Part shown: positions 18,756-26,714 of the stretch, in pieces
Layout: each line of letters starts with the position of its first letter
How positions within the stretch are numbered: position 1 is the stretch's first letter
Origin: Streptomyces sp. Isolate_45
GTDB lineage: Bacteria; Actinomycetota; Actinomycetes; Streptomycetales; Streptomycetaceae
Length of the DNA: 64,000 nt
NCBI RefSeq assembly: GCF_024721315.2
Contig: NZ_JANFAK020000004.1
Location: 61,180-125,179, forward strand
Direction: 5' to 3'
The notes under the pieces: generated by a model
The model's input: the letters and a program-made list of their open reading frames with translations, nothing else
The model's database searches: none
What the model was told of the DNA's origin: nothing
Made by a program: the position numbers and the translations under genes

Positions 18756-18806
18756 GACCGGTCGTGGTGGGCCCGGGGGCGGACCGGTCGTGGTGGGCCC
18801 GGGGGC
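18755..18806. repeat. Perfect 26-bp tandem duplication after the saccharopine dehydrogenase stop
   Basis: The 26-base block at 18755-18780 is repeated exactly at 18781-18806; it begins at the last base of the stop codon and contains GACCGGTCGTGGTGGGCC. The second copy contributes the left arm of the terminator hairpin that follows. Confidence 0.9.
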
Positions 18807-18833
18807 GGAGTGTACGACGGTCCGGCCCCGGGC
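18797..18833 (+). terminator. Hairpin terminator after saccharopine dehydrogenase
   Basis: Arms 18797-18809 and 18821-18833 pair at 12 of 13 positions with an 11-base loop. The left arm is built from the tandem 26-bp duplication. About 190 bases then lead to the CAP-domain gene and should contain its promoter. Confidence 0.6.
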
Positions 18834-19021
18834 GCACCGCCCACCGGTCAGGACGGGGTGGCGCACACCCGGATCGGTACCACCAAACATCCTCTGAGCT
18901 GCGGTTTTGTCGTGGGCGGATGCGGGCGGGCCGGCCCCGGCGCAGAATCATGGGTGATGGGGGTCGAGCGGCGACGCGACCGCGTCCGCCGCTCCTTTTG
19001 TCGGAAGAAGGAAGGTACCCC

Positions 19022-19510
19022 ATGGCTTCCGGATCCATACGGCGCAGGTGCACCATCGCGTGCGCGTCCTCGCTCCTCCTGTTCGCAGGAGCCGTCGGCA
19101 CCGCCTCGGCGGCCGTAGCGGCGCCGCCCACGAACACCCGGGCCGCCGCCCCGTCCGTGTCGGACCCGAACAAGATCCTCGAGTTGGTGAACCAGGCGCG
19201 TACGGCTGCCGGTTGTCCGGCCCTGACGGTCGACCCGGCGGTCACCGCGGCGGCCCAGGAGTACGCGAACGACACGACCACCAGCCATACGGGCTCGGAC
19301 GGTTCCAGCGTCCAGGACCGGCTGAAGAAGGCCGGAGCGACGTACACCGCCTCCGCGGAGAACATCGCCTGGGGCACCGCGGACGAGCAGAAGCACGTTG
19401 ACGGCTGGCTCAACAGCGCCGTCCACTCGGGCAACATCAAGAACTGCAACTACACGAAGACCGGCGTCGGAGTGTCGGGCGACAGGATCGTCCAGGTCTT
19501 CACCAACTGA
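19022..19510 (+). CDS. Secreted CAP-domain (SCP/PR1-like) protein
   Basis: A 162-residue exported protein. A Sec signal peptide is clear: Arg-rich start (SIRRRCT), hydrophobic core (ACASSLLLFAGAVG) and an Ala-rich cleavage zone (TASAAVAA) near residue 35. The mature part is one CAP domain: ILELVNQARTAAGCPALTVDPAVTAAAQEYAND, the HTGSDGSSVQDRLKKAG segment, AENIAWG, and the C-terminal sheet. It is shorter than most CAP proteins and has no extra wall-binding domain. The role of such proteins in Streptomyces is not established. ATG 19022 has AAGGAAGG upstream. Confidence 0.88.
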   Translation: MASGSIRRRCTIACASSLLLFAGAVGTASAAVAAPPTNTRAAAPSVSDPNKILELVNQARTAAGCPALTVDPAVTAAAQEYANDTTTSHTGSDGSSVQDRLKKAGATYTASAENIAWGTADEQKHVDGWLNSAVHSGNIKNCNYTKTGVGVSGDRIVQVFTN

Positions 19511-19565
19511 CGGAGCGACACCTCGCGCACCGGGCGCGGAGAGCTTCCCCGGAAAGCGTGCGGGA

Positions 19566-19596
19566 CGGGTTGCCGCGGCATGGCCGTGGCAACCCG
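19566..19596. terminator. Hairpin between convergent genes (CAP protein and SGNH hydrolase)
   Basis: CGGGTTGCCGCGGC (19566-19579) pairs with GCCGTGGCAACCCG (19583-19596) at 13 of 14 positions over a 3-base loop. Its position lets it serve both converging transcripts. Confidence 0.75.
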
Positions 19597-19621
19597 CCCC
19601 GTCGTTCGCGTCCGGTCCCGA

Positions 19622-20824
19622 CTAGGGCGCGGACGTCAGGTACATCCCCGTGTGGTCACCGCCGGCCGTGTTCTTGCAGCTGACGCCGGAGCCCGCGGGC
19701 TGGGCGACGGCCAGGGCCAGGCAGCGGCCGGCGGCCAGCTGTCCGAAGTGGTTCGGGTGCATGGACTCCTGGATCAGGCCCTGCGACTCGTTGTTGTCGA
19801 TCCAGCGGGCCCACTCGCTCGTCCTCGCCGAGGCCGGCACCGAGGAGCTGACCTGCTTGCTGGCCTTCGCGCACACCTCGCGCCCCTGCATCATGTCCCG
19901 CAGGTCGAGGAACTGCGCGCCCTTCGCGGCGGCCACGGCCTTGAGGCGGCCCGCGATCTGCGGCACGAGGGAGTCCCGCGCCCAGTCCGAGTCCCGGTTC
20001 CAGAAGGGGCAGCCGCCGGTGTTCAGGCGGCTCCAGTCGCTCTGGGTGTAACGGTTCTCCGCGCCGCGCGGGATCGGCGACGGGTATGACTGGAGCACGA
20101 CGCGGTAGGAGGAGTCCGCGTACCCGGCCGCGCTCATCACGGCCCGGATCTCGTCGACGGACTTGCCGACGTTCGCCATGACCGCGTCGATCTTCCGGTC
20201 GACGCCCGCCTGTTGGTCGTCGTAGCAGTACGAGTTCCAGATGACGAAGTCGAGCGCGCAGTCCTTGATGATGTCGGAGAAGCCCAGGTCGTTCCCGCCG
20301 ACGGAGAGGGCGATGACCTTCACGTCGCGGCTCGCGGCCACCGCCGCGAGCTGATCGGCCTGCGGGGCCTCGCCCTTGAAGGGGACGCCGCCGTTCGAGG
20401 CCCGGAACACGTTCGCCGAAACGGCGCCGGAGCAGGCCAGGTTCACGGCCGTCTCGGCGATGGGGCCGGCGCTGAACACCTCGGCCGAGTCCGAGCGGTG
20501 ACAGCCGCCCGCGGTGGCTCCGTAGACCTTGGCGGGATCGTAGGAACCGCCGCTGACCCACGCCCGGTCGGTGCCGTTCCTGCTGCCGCTGTTCGTCAGG
20601 CTGTTGCCCTTCCAGCGTCCGGCCTCGCCGGAGATGTAACTGTCGCCCATGGACACCACGGCGGTGGGTCCGTTACCCGGGCCGGGCTGCGGACCGGCCG
20701 TGGAGGTGCCGGCGCCGACGGTCATCAGTGCCCCGGCGGCGGCCGAGAGGGCCACCGCCGTTCTGGCGGACCGTCGCACCCGGCCGCCGACCATGCTCCT
20801 GCTGGCGTTGCGGAATCCGATCAC
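19622..20824 (-). CDS. Secreted SGNH/GDSL-family hydrolase
   Basis: A 400-residue secreted esterase or lipase. After an N-terminal signal peptide (RVRRSARTAVALSAAAGALMTVGAGTSTAG), the block I nucleophile is in VVSMGDSYISGE (Ser62), block III is SVGGNDLGFSDI, and the C-terminal block V is ESMHPNHFGQ. Three pairs of cysteines in the mature part could form disulfides, as in Streptomyces lipases of this family. GTG 20824 is chosen because AGGAG lies 7 bases upstream; longer in-frame starts lack ribosome sites and would break the signal peptide. It converges on the CAP-domain gene. Confidence 0.9.
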   Translation of the reverse strand: MIGFRNASRSMVGGRVRRSARTAVALSAAAGALMTVGAGTSTAGPQPGPGNGPTAVVSMGDSYISGEAGRWKGNSLTNSGSRNGTDRAWVSGGSYDPAKVYGATAGGCHRSDSAEVFSAGPIAETAVNLACSGAVSANVFRASNGGVPFKGEAPQADQLAAVAASRDVKVIALSVGGNDLGFSDIIKDCALDFVIWNSYCYDDQQAGVDRKIDAVMANVGKSVDEIRAVMSAAGYADSSYRVVLQSYPSPIPRGAENRYTQSDWSRLNTGGCPFWNRDSDWARDSLVPQIAGRLKAVAAAKGAQFLDLRDMMQGREVCAKASKQVSSSVPASARTSEWARWIDNNESQGLIQESMHPNHFGQLAAGRCLALAVAQPAGSGVSCKNTAGGDHTGMYLTSAP

Positions 20825-21060
20825 TGCGGAACTCCTGCGGTAGGCCACGCCGGAGACGGCAAGAACTCCGGTGTGTGGCTGGGGAAGTGGGGGTACCGCC
20901 GGCCGGTGGCTTCGGAAAGGTGACATGCCGGCGGTTGTTACCGCTAGGTAGCCGCAGATTACGATGGAGTAACGACCGACCGGTCGTTCGGGGCAGACGG
21001 ATTCCACTTGTTCGGCCGAACCGGGCGCCGGGGGAGCCGGGTTCGGGTCGCTCCGAAAAC

Positions 21061-21101
21061 GGCTCCGCCCCCGTCGCCTCGGGGGCGACGGGGGCGGAGC
21101 C
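21061..21101 (-). terminator. Hairpin terminator after malate synthase
   Basis: Perfect 18-bp arms (21061-21078 and 21084-21101) with a 5-base loop, 39 bases beyond the aceB stop on the minus strand. Confidence 0.88.
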
Positions 21102-21139
21102 GGTGATTCGACTGCTGTGCGTGACAGTCGAAGCGGTGG

Positions 21140-22759
21140 TCAGCCGATGAGCTGGTCGTACGCGGGAAGGGTGAGGAAGTCCGCGTAGTCGGCGTCCAGG
21201 GAGACCTGCAGGAGCAGGTCGTGGGCCTGCTGCCACTTGCCGGCCGCGAAGGCCTCCTCGCCGACCTCGGCGCGGATGGCGGCCAGTTCCTCGGCGGCGA
21301 TCTCACGGGTCAGCTCGGCCGTGGCGGTCTTGCCGTTCTCGAAGACGACTCCGGCGTTGATCCACTGCCAGATCTGCGAGCGGGAGATCTCGGCGGTGGC
21401 CGCGTCCTCCATGAGCCCGAAGATGCCGACGGCGCCGAGGCCGCGCAGCCACGCCTCGATGTAGCGGGTACCGACCTGGACCGCGTTGCGCAGCCCCTCG
21501 TAGGTCGGCTTCGCGTCCAGGGAGTCGATCGCGATCAGTTCGCCGGCGGCGACCGAGACGTCCTCGCGGAGGCGGTCCTTCTGGTTCGGCTTGTCGCCGA
21601 GGACGGCGTCGAAGGAGGCCATCGCGATCGGGACCAGGTCGGGGTGGGCGACCCAGGAGCCGTCGAAGCCGTCGCCGGCCTCGCGGTCCTTGTCCGCCTT
21701 GACCTTCTCGAAGGCCACCTTGTTCACCTCGGCGTCCTTGCGGGACGGGATGAAGGCCGCCATGCCGCCGATCGCGTGCGCGCCGCGCTTGTGGCAGGTG
21801 CGGACCAGCAGTTCGGTGTACGCCCGCATGAAGGGGGCGGTCATCGTCACCGCGTTGCGGTCCGGCAGGACGAACTTCTCGCCGCCGTCGCGGAAGTTCT
21901 TCACGATGGAGAACAGGTAGTCCCAGCGGCCCGCGTTCAGGCCGGCCGCGTGGTCCTTGAGCTCGAAGAGGATCTCTTCCATCTCGTAGGCCGCGGTGAT
22001 GGTCTCGATGAGGACGGTCGCGCGGACCGTGCCCTGCGGGATGCCGACGTAGTCCTGCGAGAAGACGAAGATCTCGTTCCAGAGGCGCGCCTCCAGGTGG
22101 GACTCGGTCTTCGGCAGGTAGAAGTACGGGCCCTTGCCGAGGTCGATCAGACGCTGGGCGTTGTGGAAGAAGTACAGGCCGAAGTCGACGAGGGAACCGG
22201 AGGCCGGGCCGCCCTCGAAGCGGAGGTGGCGCTCCTCCAGGTGCCAGCCGCGCGGCCGCATGACGACGGTGGCGAGCTGGTCGGCGGGCTTCAGCGCGTA
22301 CGCCTTGCCGGTGCGCGGGTCGGTGAAGTCGATGCGACGCTCGTAGGCGTCGATGAGGTTCAGCTGGCCGAGGACGACGTTCTCCCAGGTGGGAGCCGAG
22401 GCGTCCTCGAAGTCGGCGAGCCAGACCTTGGCGCCCGAGTTCAGGGCGTTGATGGTCATCTTGCGGTCCGTCGGACCGGTGATCTCCACGCGGCGGTCGT
22501 TCAGCGCGGCCGGAGCCGGCGCGACCTTCCAGTCTCCCTCGCGGACCTGTGCGGTGTCCGGGAGGAAGTCGAGGGTGGAGGTCCGGGCGATCTCGGCGCG
22601 CCGCTCGCCGCGTCGGGCGAGGAGCTCGGCGCGGCGGGGGGCGAACCGCCGGTGGAGCTCGGCCACGAAGGCGAGGGCCGCTTCGGTGAGGACTTCGTCC
22701 TGCCGGGGCAGGGGCTCGGCGTCGACGATGGCCAGCGGGGACGGCGCTGGTGCGGACAT
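21140..22759 (-). CDS. aceB: Malate synthase (A type)
   Basis: A 539-residue enzyme condensing glyoxylate with acetyl-CoA to malate. Length and motifs (NALNSGAKVWLADFEDASAPTWENVVLGQ, KTESHLEARLWNEIFVFSQDYVGIPQGTVRATVLIET, GRWDYLFSIVKNFRDG) are those of the A isoform rather than the 720-residue G isoform. ATG 22759 follows GAAGGAG. No isocitrate lyase gene is adjacent. Its promoter instead carries the paired operators found at gcl and hyi, so this copy probably uses glyoxylate from allantoin (inference from shared sites). A strong hairpin follows. Confidence 0.96.
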   Translation of the reverse strand: MSAPAPSPLAIVDAEPLPRQDEVLTEAALAFVAELHRRFAPRRAELLARRGERRAEIARTSTLDFLPDTAQVREGDWKVAPAPAALNDRRVEITGPTDRKMTINALNSGAKVWLADFEDASAPTWENVVLGQLNLIDAYERRIDFTDPRTGKAYALKPADQLATVVMRPRGWHLEERHLRFEGGPASGSLVDFGLYFFHNAQRLIDLGKGPYFYLPKTESHLEARLWNEIFVFSQDYVGIPQGTVRATVLIETITAAYEMEEILFELKDHAAGLNAGRWDYLFSIVKNFRDGGEKFVLPDRNAVTMTAPFMRAYTELLVRTCHKRGAHAIGGMAAFIPSRKDAEVNKVAFEKVKADKDREAGDGFDGSWVAHPDLVPIAMASFDAVLGDKPNQKDRLREDVSVAAGELIAIDSLDAKPTYEGLRNAVQVGTRYIEAWLRGLGAVGIFGLMEDAATAEISRSQIWQWINAGVVFENGKTATAELTREIAAEELAAIRAEVGEEAFAAGKWQQAHDLLLQVSLDADYADFLTLPAYDQLIG

Positions 22760-22888
22760 ATCTGTCACTCCTTCAGCGGCGGTGCCTGGCGGCCGCGGGG
22801 GAATGCTCGCGCGAGACGGCACGCAGTGCCGTCGGGTGTGGAGAGTTCCGAAGTACGGTCGCGGGCGCCGTCTGGGGGTTCAGGGCGC

Positions 22889-22941
22889 TTCTGACCAGTG
22901 GATAGTAATTTCCTCATGGTGGAAGTTCAATGGTTTGTTGA
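22889..22941 (-). promoter_or_regulatory. aceB promoter with tandem AllR-type operators and a -35 palindrome
   Basis: On the minus strand, TTGAAC (22925-22930), a 17-base spacer and TACTAT (22902-22907) form the promoter. The palindrome TTCCTCATGGTGGAA (22910-22924) fills the spacer. A second copy, TTCTGACCAGTGGAT (22889-22903), lies over the -10 and start region, centres 21 bp apart. TCAATGGTTTGTTGA (22927-22941), a degenerate form of the catalase/uraD motif, overlaps the -35. Confidence 0.72.
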
Positions 22942-23000
22942 TATCGAGATTCTCCGAGTCGACAGATTCCGCCTTCTGGTGGCCCTCGGTGCCATCACCG

Positions 23001-23708
23001 TCACGCCCCGCGCAGGCCGCCCTCCGGTTCGGTGGGGTCGAGACGTGCCAGGTCGGGCGGGGTGTCGATGTCGTAGTCCTCCGCGACGTCCCCGCATTCC
23101 ACCAGAACGACCTCCTCCGCGTGTTCCCCCAGATGGACGCGCGCACCCCGATCGCCCGTCGCGGTCCTCACGATGTCCGCCCAACGGTCCGCCCCGAACA
23201 GCACCGGATGCCCGCGCTCACCGTCGTACGCCGCCGCCACCAGGCTCCCCGGGGAGCGGTACGCCTCCCGGACCCGGGCCACGGCCGCCGCCCCGATGCC
23301 GGGCTGGTCCACCAGGGAGACCAGGGCCGCACCGGATTCCGTACCGGCCAGGGAGCCCAGACCGACCCGCAGGGAGGAGCCCATGCCCTCCTCCCAGTCC
23401 GGGTTGTCCACCACGACGCAGCCCGACAGGTCGGCGCGCTCGCGGACCTCCGCCGCCGAGGCCCCGAGCACCACGTGGATCGGACCGCAGCCGGCCGCGC
23501 GCAGCACGCGCACCGCGTTCTCGACGAGCGGGCGGCCCCGGTGGGGCAGGAGGGCCTTGGGGCGTCCGCCGAGCCGCCGCCCGCCACCGGCGGCCAGCAG
23601 CAGGCCCGCGACCGCCGGCCCCGCTTCGGTCGGGGCGGCTACTGCGGCAGTGGGCGACTCGGTGGGGCGCTCGGCGATGGGTTCGGAGATGTGTTCGGCT
23701 GGTGACAT
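23001..23708 (-). CDS. MobA/MocA-like nucleotidyltransferase
   Basis: A 235-residue nucleotidyltransferase with the NTP motif LLLAAGGGRRLGGRPKALLPHRGRPLVENAV (residues 36-66), followed by VVVDNPDWEEGMGSSLRVGL and VSLVDQPGIG. This is the pattern of molybdenum cofactor cytidylyltransferases (MocA) and of PucB-type proteins that mature xanthine dehydrogenase. That role would fit a purine locus, although no xanthine dehydrogenase gene is in the window. The first 35 residues are Ala/Pro rich; the true start may be internal. The start overlaps an upstream small open frame by 70 bases. Confidence 0.8.
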   Translation of the reverse strand: MSPAEHISEPIAERPTESPTAAVAAPTEAGPAVAGLLLAAGGGRRLGGRPKALLPHRGRPLVENAVRVLRAAGCGPIHVVLGASAAEVRERADLSGCVVVDNPDWEEGMGSSLRVGLGSLAGTESGAALVSLVDQPGIGAAAVARVREAYRSPGSLVAAAYDGERGHPVLFGADRWADIVRTATGDRGARVHLGEHAEEVVLVECGDVAEDYDIDTPPDLARLDPTEPEGGLRGA

Positions 23709-23869
23709 GGCACCGATTCTCGCCCCTTCCCCGCGCGGAGCGAGCGCCCCGTCAAGGCGCGTCGTACGGCCGCGAGCGCGGCGCCGATCCGCAGCGGTTC
23801 GGAGATCCGGTTCTCGGTCGCGGCCACCAGGGCCCGCTCGTCACGGTCGGTGAGCATGGAGGTGTGCAT
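23639..23869 (-). CDS. Possible small protein (76 residues) divergent from the MocR gene
   Basis: ATG 23869 has AAGGAG eight bases upstream, and the first 45 codons show the strong third-position G/C bias of real genes (MHTSMLTDRDERALVAATEN...). The tail becomes Pro/Ser rich and overlaps the start of the nucleotidyltransferase gene. I recognise no family. It may be a genuine small protein under MocR control, with translation coupled to the next gene. Confidence is limited by the long overlap. Confidence 0.4.
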   Translation of the reverse strand: MHTSMLTDRDERALVAATENRISEPLRIGAALAAVRRALTGRSLRAGKGRESVPCHQPNTSPNPSPSAPPSRPLPQ

Positions 23870-23884
23870 AGCGGATTCTCCTTG

Positions 23885-23949
23885 CCAATCAGGGTCCAAT
23901 AAGGCGAGTCTGGACCCCGATTGGCCTGGCAGGCAGAGCCAATCAGGGG
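23885..23949. promoter_or_regulatory. Inverted and direct repeats at the MocR promoter
   Basis: CCAATCAGGGTCCA (23885-23898) and TGGACCCCGATTGG (23911-23924) form an inverted repeat with 13 of 14 matches around 12 bases. A third half-site, GCCAATCAGGGG (23938-23949), repeats the first arm in direct orientation and overlaps the ribosome site of the MocR gene. MocR regulators usually bind direct repeats in the promoter shared with a divergent gene, so autoregulation is likely (inference). Confidence 0.7.
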
Positions 23950-23957
23950 AGGTTGGC

Positions 23958-25448
23958 ATGGCAAACGGGCGAGTGGTCCAGACGGCGGACAGAACGATCG
24001 GCAGCCGACAGCTCGCCGCCCTGCTGCCCGCGGAGGTCCTGGCCCGCCCCGGCTACCGGGCCCTCGCGGACGCGATCCGCACCCTGATCCTCGACGGCCG
24101 GATCGCCCTGCACGTCCGCCTCCCCGCCGAACGCGAACTGGCCGAGGCCATCGGCGCCAGTCGGGCCACCGTCACCGGTGCCTACGACCTGCTCCGCGAG
24201 AGCGGCTACGTACGCAGCCGGCGCGGCTCGGGCACCTGGACCGAACTGCCCGACGGCCACCGCCCCGTCGGCGCCCACGCCCTCGTCGGCGGCGGCATCG
24301 GCGGGCGAGCCGACGACGAACCGGGCATCGACCTCGCCATCGCCGCCATGGGAGCCCCCGACGGCAGCCTCGCGGAGGCCCTGGCCTGGGCCGCGCCCCG
24401 ACTTCCCGAGCTCGCCCGCACCCCCGGCTACCACCCCTTCGGCCTGCCCGACCTGCGCACCGCCGTCGCCGAACGGTTCACCCGGCGCGGGCTGCCCACC
24501 CGCCCCGAGCAGATCCTGGTCACCGCCGGGGCCCAGCAGGCCTTCGCCCTGGTCGTCAGCCTGCTCTGCCGGCCCGGGGACCGGGTCGTCACCGAGAACC
24601 CCACCTACGCCAACGCCCTCGACGCCCTGCGCCACGCCCGGCTGCGCACCGGCTCCATCGCCGTCTCCGACGCCGGCTGGGACCTGGAGATCGCCGAGTC
24701 CACGCTGCGCCAGACCGTCCCCCGGCTCGCGTACGCCATCCCGGACTTCCACAACCCCACGGGCGCGCTGATGCCGCCGGAGCAGCGGTTGCGCCTGCTC
24801 GCCGCGACCCGGGCCACCGGCACCTGGCTGGTGGTCGACGAGACCATCGCCGACATCGCCCTGGACGTACCGTCGCCCGCGCCGCTGGCCTCGCTGGCCC
24901 CGCGCGGCGGCGCCGACCACGTGATCACCATCGGCTCGCTCAGCAAGACGCACTGGGGCGGCCTGCGCGTCGGCTGGATCCGGGCCACCGCCAAGATGAT
25001 CACCGAGCTGACGGCCGTACGGGTCTCGGCGGACATGACCGGCTCCGTGCTCGACCAGGTCGTGGCGCTCCCGCTGATGGACGCCCTCGACCGGACCCTG
25101 CCGGAGCGCCTGGACCAGCTGCGCGACCGGCGCGAGGCCCTCGTCGCCTCGCTCCAGCGGCACACCCCCGAGTGGTCCTGGCAGTTGCCCCCGGGCGGCC
25201 TCTCGCTCTGGGTGGACCTCGGCGAACCGGTCAGCTCGGCGCTCGCGGAACGGGCGGCGGCCGTCGGCGTGCACATCGGGCGCGGGGCCCGCTTCGGGGT
25301 GGACCCGGGCACCTTCGAACACCGGCTGCGGATCCCGTACACCCTGCCCCCGGACCGGCTGGACGAGGGCGTACGGCTCCTCGCGAAGGCCTTCCACGAG
25401 GGCGTGCCGCTGACTCCGGCGGTGGAGCGGCCGTACTGGGTGGCGTAG
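23958..25448 (+). CDS. MocR-family (GntR HTH + aminotransferase-like) transcriptional regulator
   Basis: A 496-residue fusion. Residues 25-95 are a GntR winged helix (GYRALADAIRTLILDGRIALHVRLPAERELAEAIGASRATVTGAYDLLRESGYV). Residues 125-490 are a fold-type I PLP domain with VTENPTYANALDAL, DETIADIALD and the PLP-binding lysine in IGSLSKTHWGGLRVGWI. MocR proteins sense PLP or PLP-amino acid adducts. GGGGAGG precedes ATG 23958. The usual partner genes (pdxST, gab, yczE) are not nearby; the divergent neighbour is a small unknown frame, so its target is not clear. Confidence 0.92.
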   Translation: MANGRVVQTADRTIGSRQLAALLPAEVLARPGYRALADAIRTLILDGRIALHVRLPAERELAEAIGASRATVTGAYDLLRESGYVRSRRGSGTWTELPDGHRPVGAHALVGGGIGGRADDEPGIDLAIAAMGAPDGSLAEALAWAAPRLPELARTPGYHPFGLPDLRTAVAERFTRRGLPTRPEQILVTAGAQQAFALVVSLLCRPGDRVVTENPTYANALDALRHARLRTGSIAVSDAGWDLEIAESTLRQTVPRLAYAIPDFHNPTGALMPPEQRLRLLAATRATGTWLVVDETIADIALDVPSPAPLASLAPRGGADHVITIGSLSKTHWGGLRVGWIRATAKMITELTAVRVSADMTGSVLDQVVALPLMDALDRTLPERLDQLRDRREALVASLQRHTPEWSWQLPPGGLSLWVDLGEPVSSALAERAAAVGVHIGRGARFGVDPGTFEHRLRIPYTLPPDRLDEGVRLLAKAFHEGVPLTPAVERPYWVA

Positions 25449-25457
25449 GCCCGGCGG

Positions 25458-25964
25458 TCACCGGCGGGCGCGGAAGTACGCGTTCGCCGCGGGTCGGAAC
25501 ATCAGGACCACTGCGGTCAGTACGGCCGCCAGGTGAACGACGCGGCTCGCGCCGAAGACCAGGTCCAGGAAGTCGGCCCGGCCGAGCGCGTCGCCGGGGG
25601 AGCCGCCGTCGAGCAGGTACCCGAGCGGCTCGACGACCAACGAGGCGGTGCCTAGCACGCCGAGTCCGACGGCCAGCGCGATCCGGGCCCAGCCGGCGCC
25701 CGACCGCATCCGGAAGGCGACCAGGACGGCGACGGTGAACACGGCGAAGCGGAAGACCAGGCCCGCTCCGGCGTCACCCGGTGTCCGGGCGACCATGAGC
25801 GCGGTCTCGAACGCCCCGGCCCCGACGGCCGTGAGCCACAGGGCCCAGGCGGTACGGACGGCGGCGGGCGGCCCGGCGGGCCCCGGGGCGGAACCGGCCG
25901 GGGCCGGGACGCGGGATTCGGGAACGGCGGTGCCGGAAACGACGGGGCGGGATTCGGCGGACAC
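25458..25964 (-). CDS. Four-helix integral membrane protein of unknown function
   Basis: About 168 residues: a Pro/Ala-rich cytoplasmic leader (about 35 residues), then four hydrophobic segments (WALWLTAVGAGAFETALMVA; FRFAVFTVAVLVAFRM; ARIALAVGLGVLGTASLV; RVVHLAAVLTAVVLMF) ending with a short basic tail (RARR). No family is recognised. GTG 25964 is chosen as the first reasonable start; the ribosome site is weak. It lies downstream of, and convergent to, the MocR gene with 9 bases between stops. Confidence 0.65.
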   Translation of the reverse strand: MSAESRPVVSGTAVPESRVPAPAGSAPGPAGPPAAVRTAWALWLTAVGAGAFETALMVARTPGDAGAGLVFRFAVFTVAVLVAFRMRSGAGWARIALAVGLGVLGTASLVVEPLGYLLDGGSPGDALGRADFLDLVFGASRVVHLAAVLTAVVLMFRPAANAYFRARR

Positions 25965-26081
25965 GGGCGCTCGCTCTCGGGCCGGGGACTCGACACCCCG
26001 ATGCTCCCGCCGCCGGCCGCCCGCGCACCCGCCTGCCTGCCGGTGTCCCGACAGGGGGGCGGGCCCCACCCCGGCCTCCGG

Positions 26082-26714
26082 CTACGGGGCGCGGCGGATC
26101 AGCCGGCGGGAGCCGGCCGCCGCCACGGCGGCCGTCCGGGAGTCGACGCCGAGCTTCGCGTAGACGTGCACCAGGTGGGACTTGACCGTGGCCTGGCTGA
26201 GGAAGAGCCGCTTGGAGATCTGCTGGTTCGACAGGCCGTCGGCGACCAGTTGGAGCACCTCCAGCTCCCGCTTCGTCAGCGCTTCCGCGGGCGTCCGCAT
26301 CCGGTCCATCAGCCGCAGCGCCACCGCCGGGGCCAGCGCCGACTGGCCCGCAGCGGCGGTGCGCACCGCCGCCGCCAGCTCCTCCGGCGGCGCGTCCTTC
26401 AACAGGTAGCCGGCGGCGCCCGCCTCCACCGCCGCCAGGATGTCCGCGTCGGTGTCGTAGGTGGTCAGCACCAGCACGCGGGGGGCGCCGGCCCGCCCGG
26501 TGATCGCCGCCGTGGCCGCCGAGCCGTGCATCCCGGCCCCGAACTGGAGGTCCATCAGGACCACGTCCACCGGCTCGGAGGCCGCCAGTTCCACCGCCCG
26601 CTCCGCCGTCGCCGCCTCCGCGACCACCTCGAAGTCCGGTTCGGTGTCCAGGACCGCGCGCAGCCCGGCCCGCACCACGGGGTGGTCGTCGGCGAGCAGC
26701 AGCCGGATCGTCAT
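26082..26714 (-). CDS. NarL/LuxR-family response regulator
   Basis: A 210-residue regulator. The receiver domain has the acidic pair LADDHP (Asp9/10), phosphorylation site Asp55 (VVLMDLQF), Thr in VLVLTTYDT and Lys in GYLLKDAPPEEL. The C-terminal LuxR HTH is LTKRELEVLQLVADGLSNQQISKRLFLSQATVKSHLVHVYAKLGV. Its ATG overlaps the stop of the histidine kinase gene by one base (TGATG), giving coupled translation. The likely targets are the divergent ABC transporter genes (by analogy with similar loci). Confidence 0.95.
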   Translation of the reverse strand: MTIRLLLADDHPVVRAGLRAVLDTEPDFEVVAEAATAERAVELAASEPVDVVLMDLQFGAGMHGSAATAAITGRAGAPRVLVLTTYDTDADILAAVEAGAAGYLLKDAPPEELAAAVRTAAAGQSALAPAVALRLMDRMRTPAEALTKRELEVLQLVADGLSNQQISKRLFLSQATVKSHLVHVYAKLGVDSRTAAVAAAGSRRLIRRAP

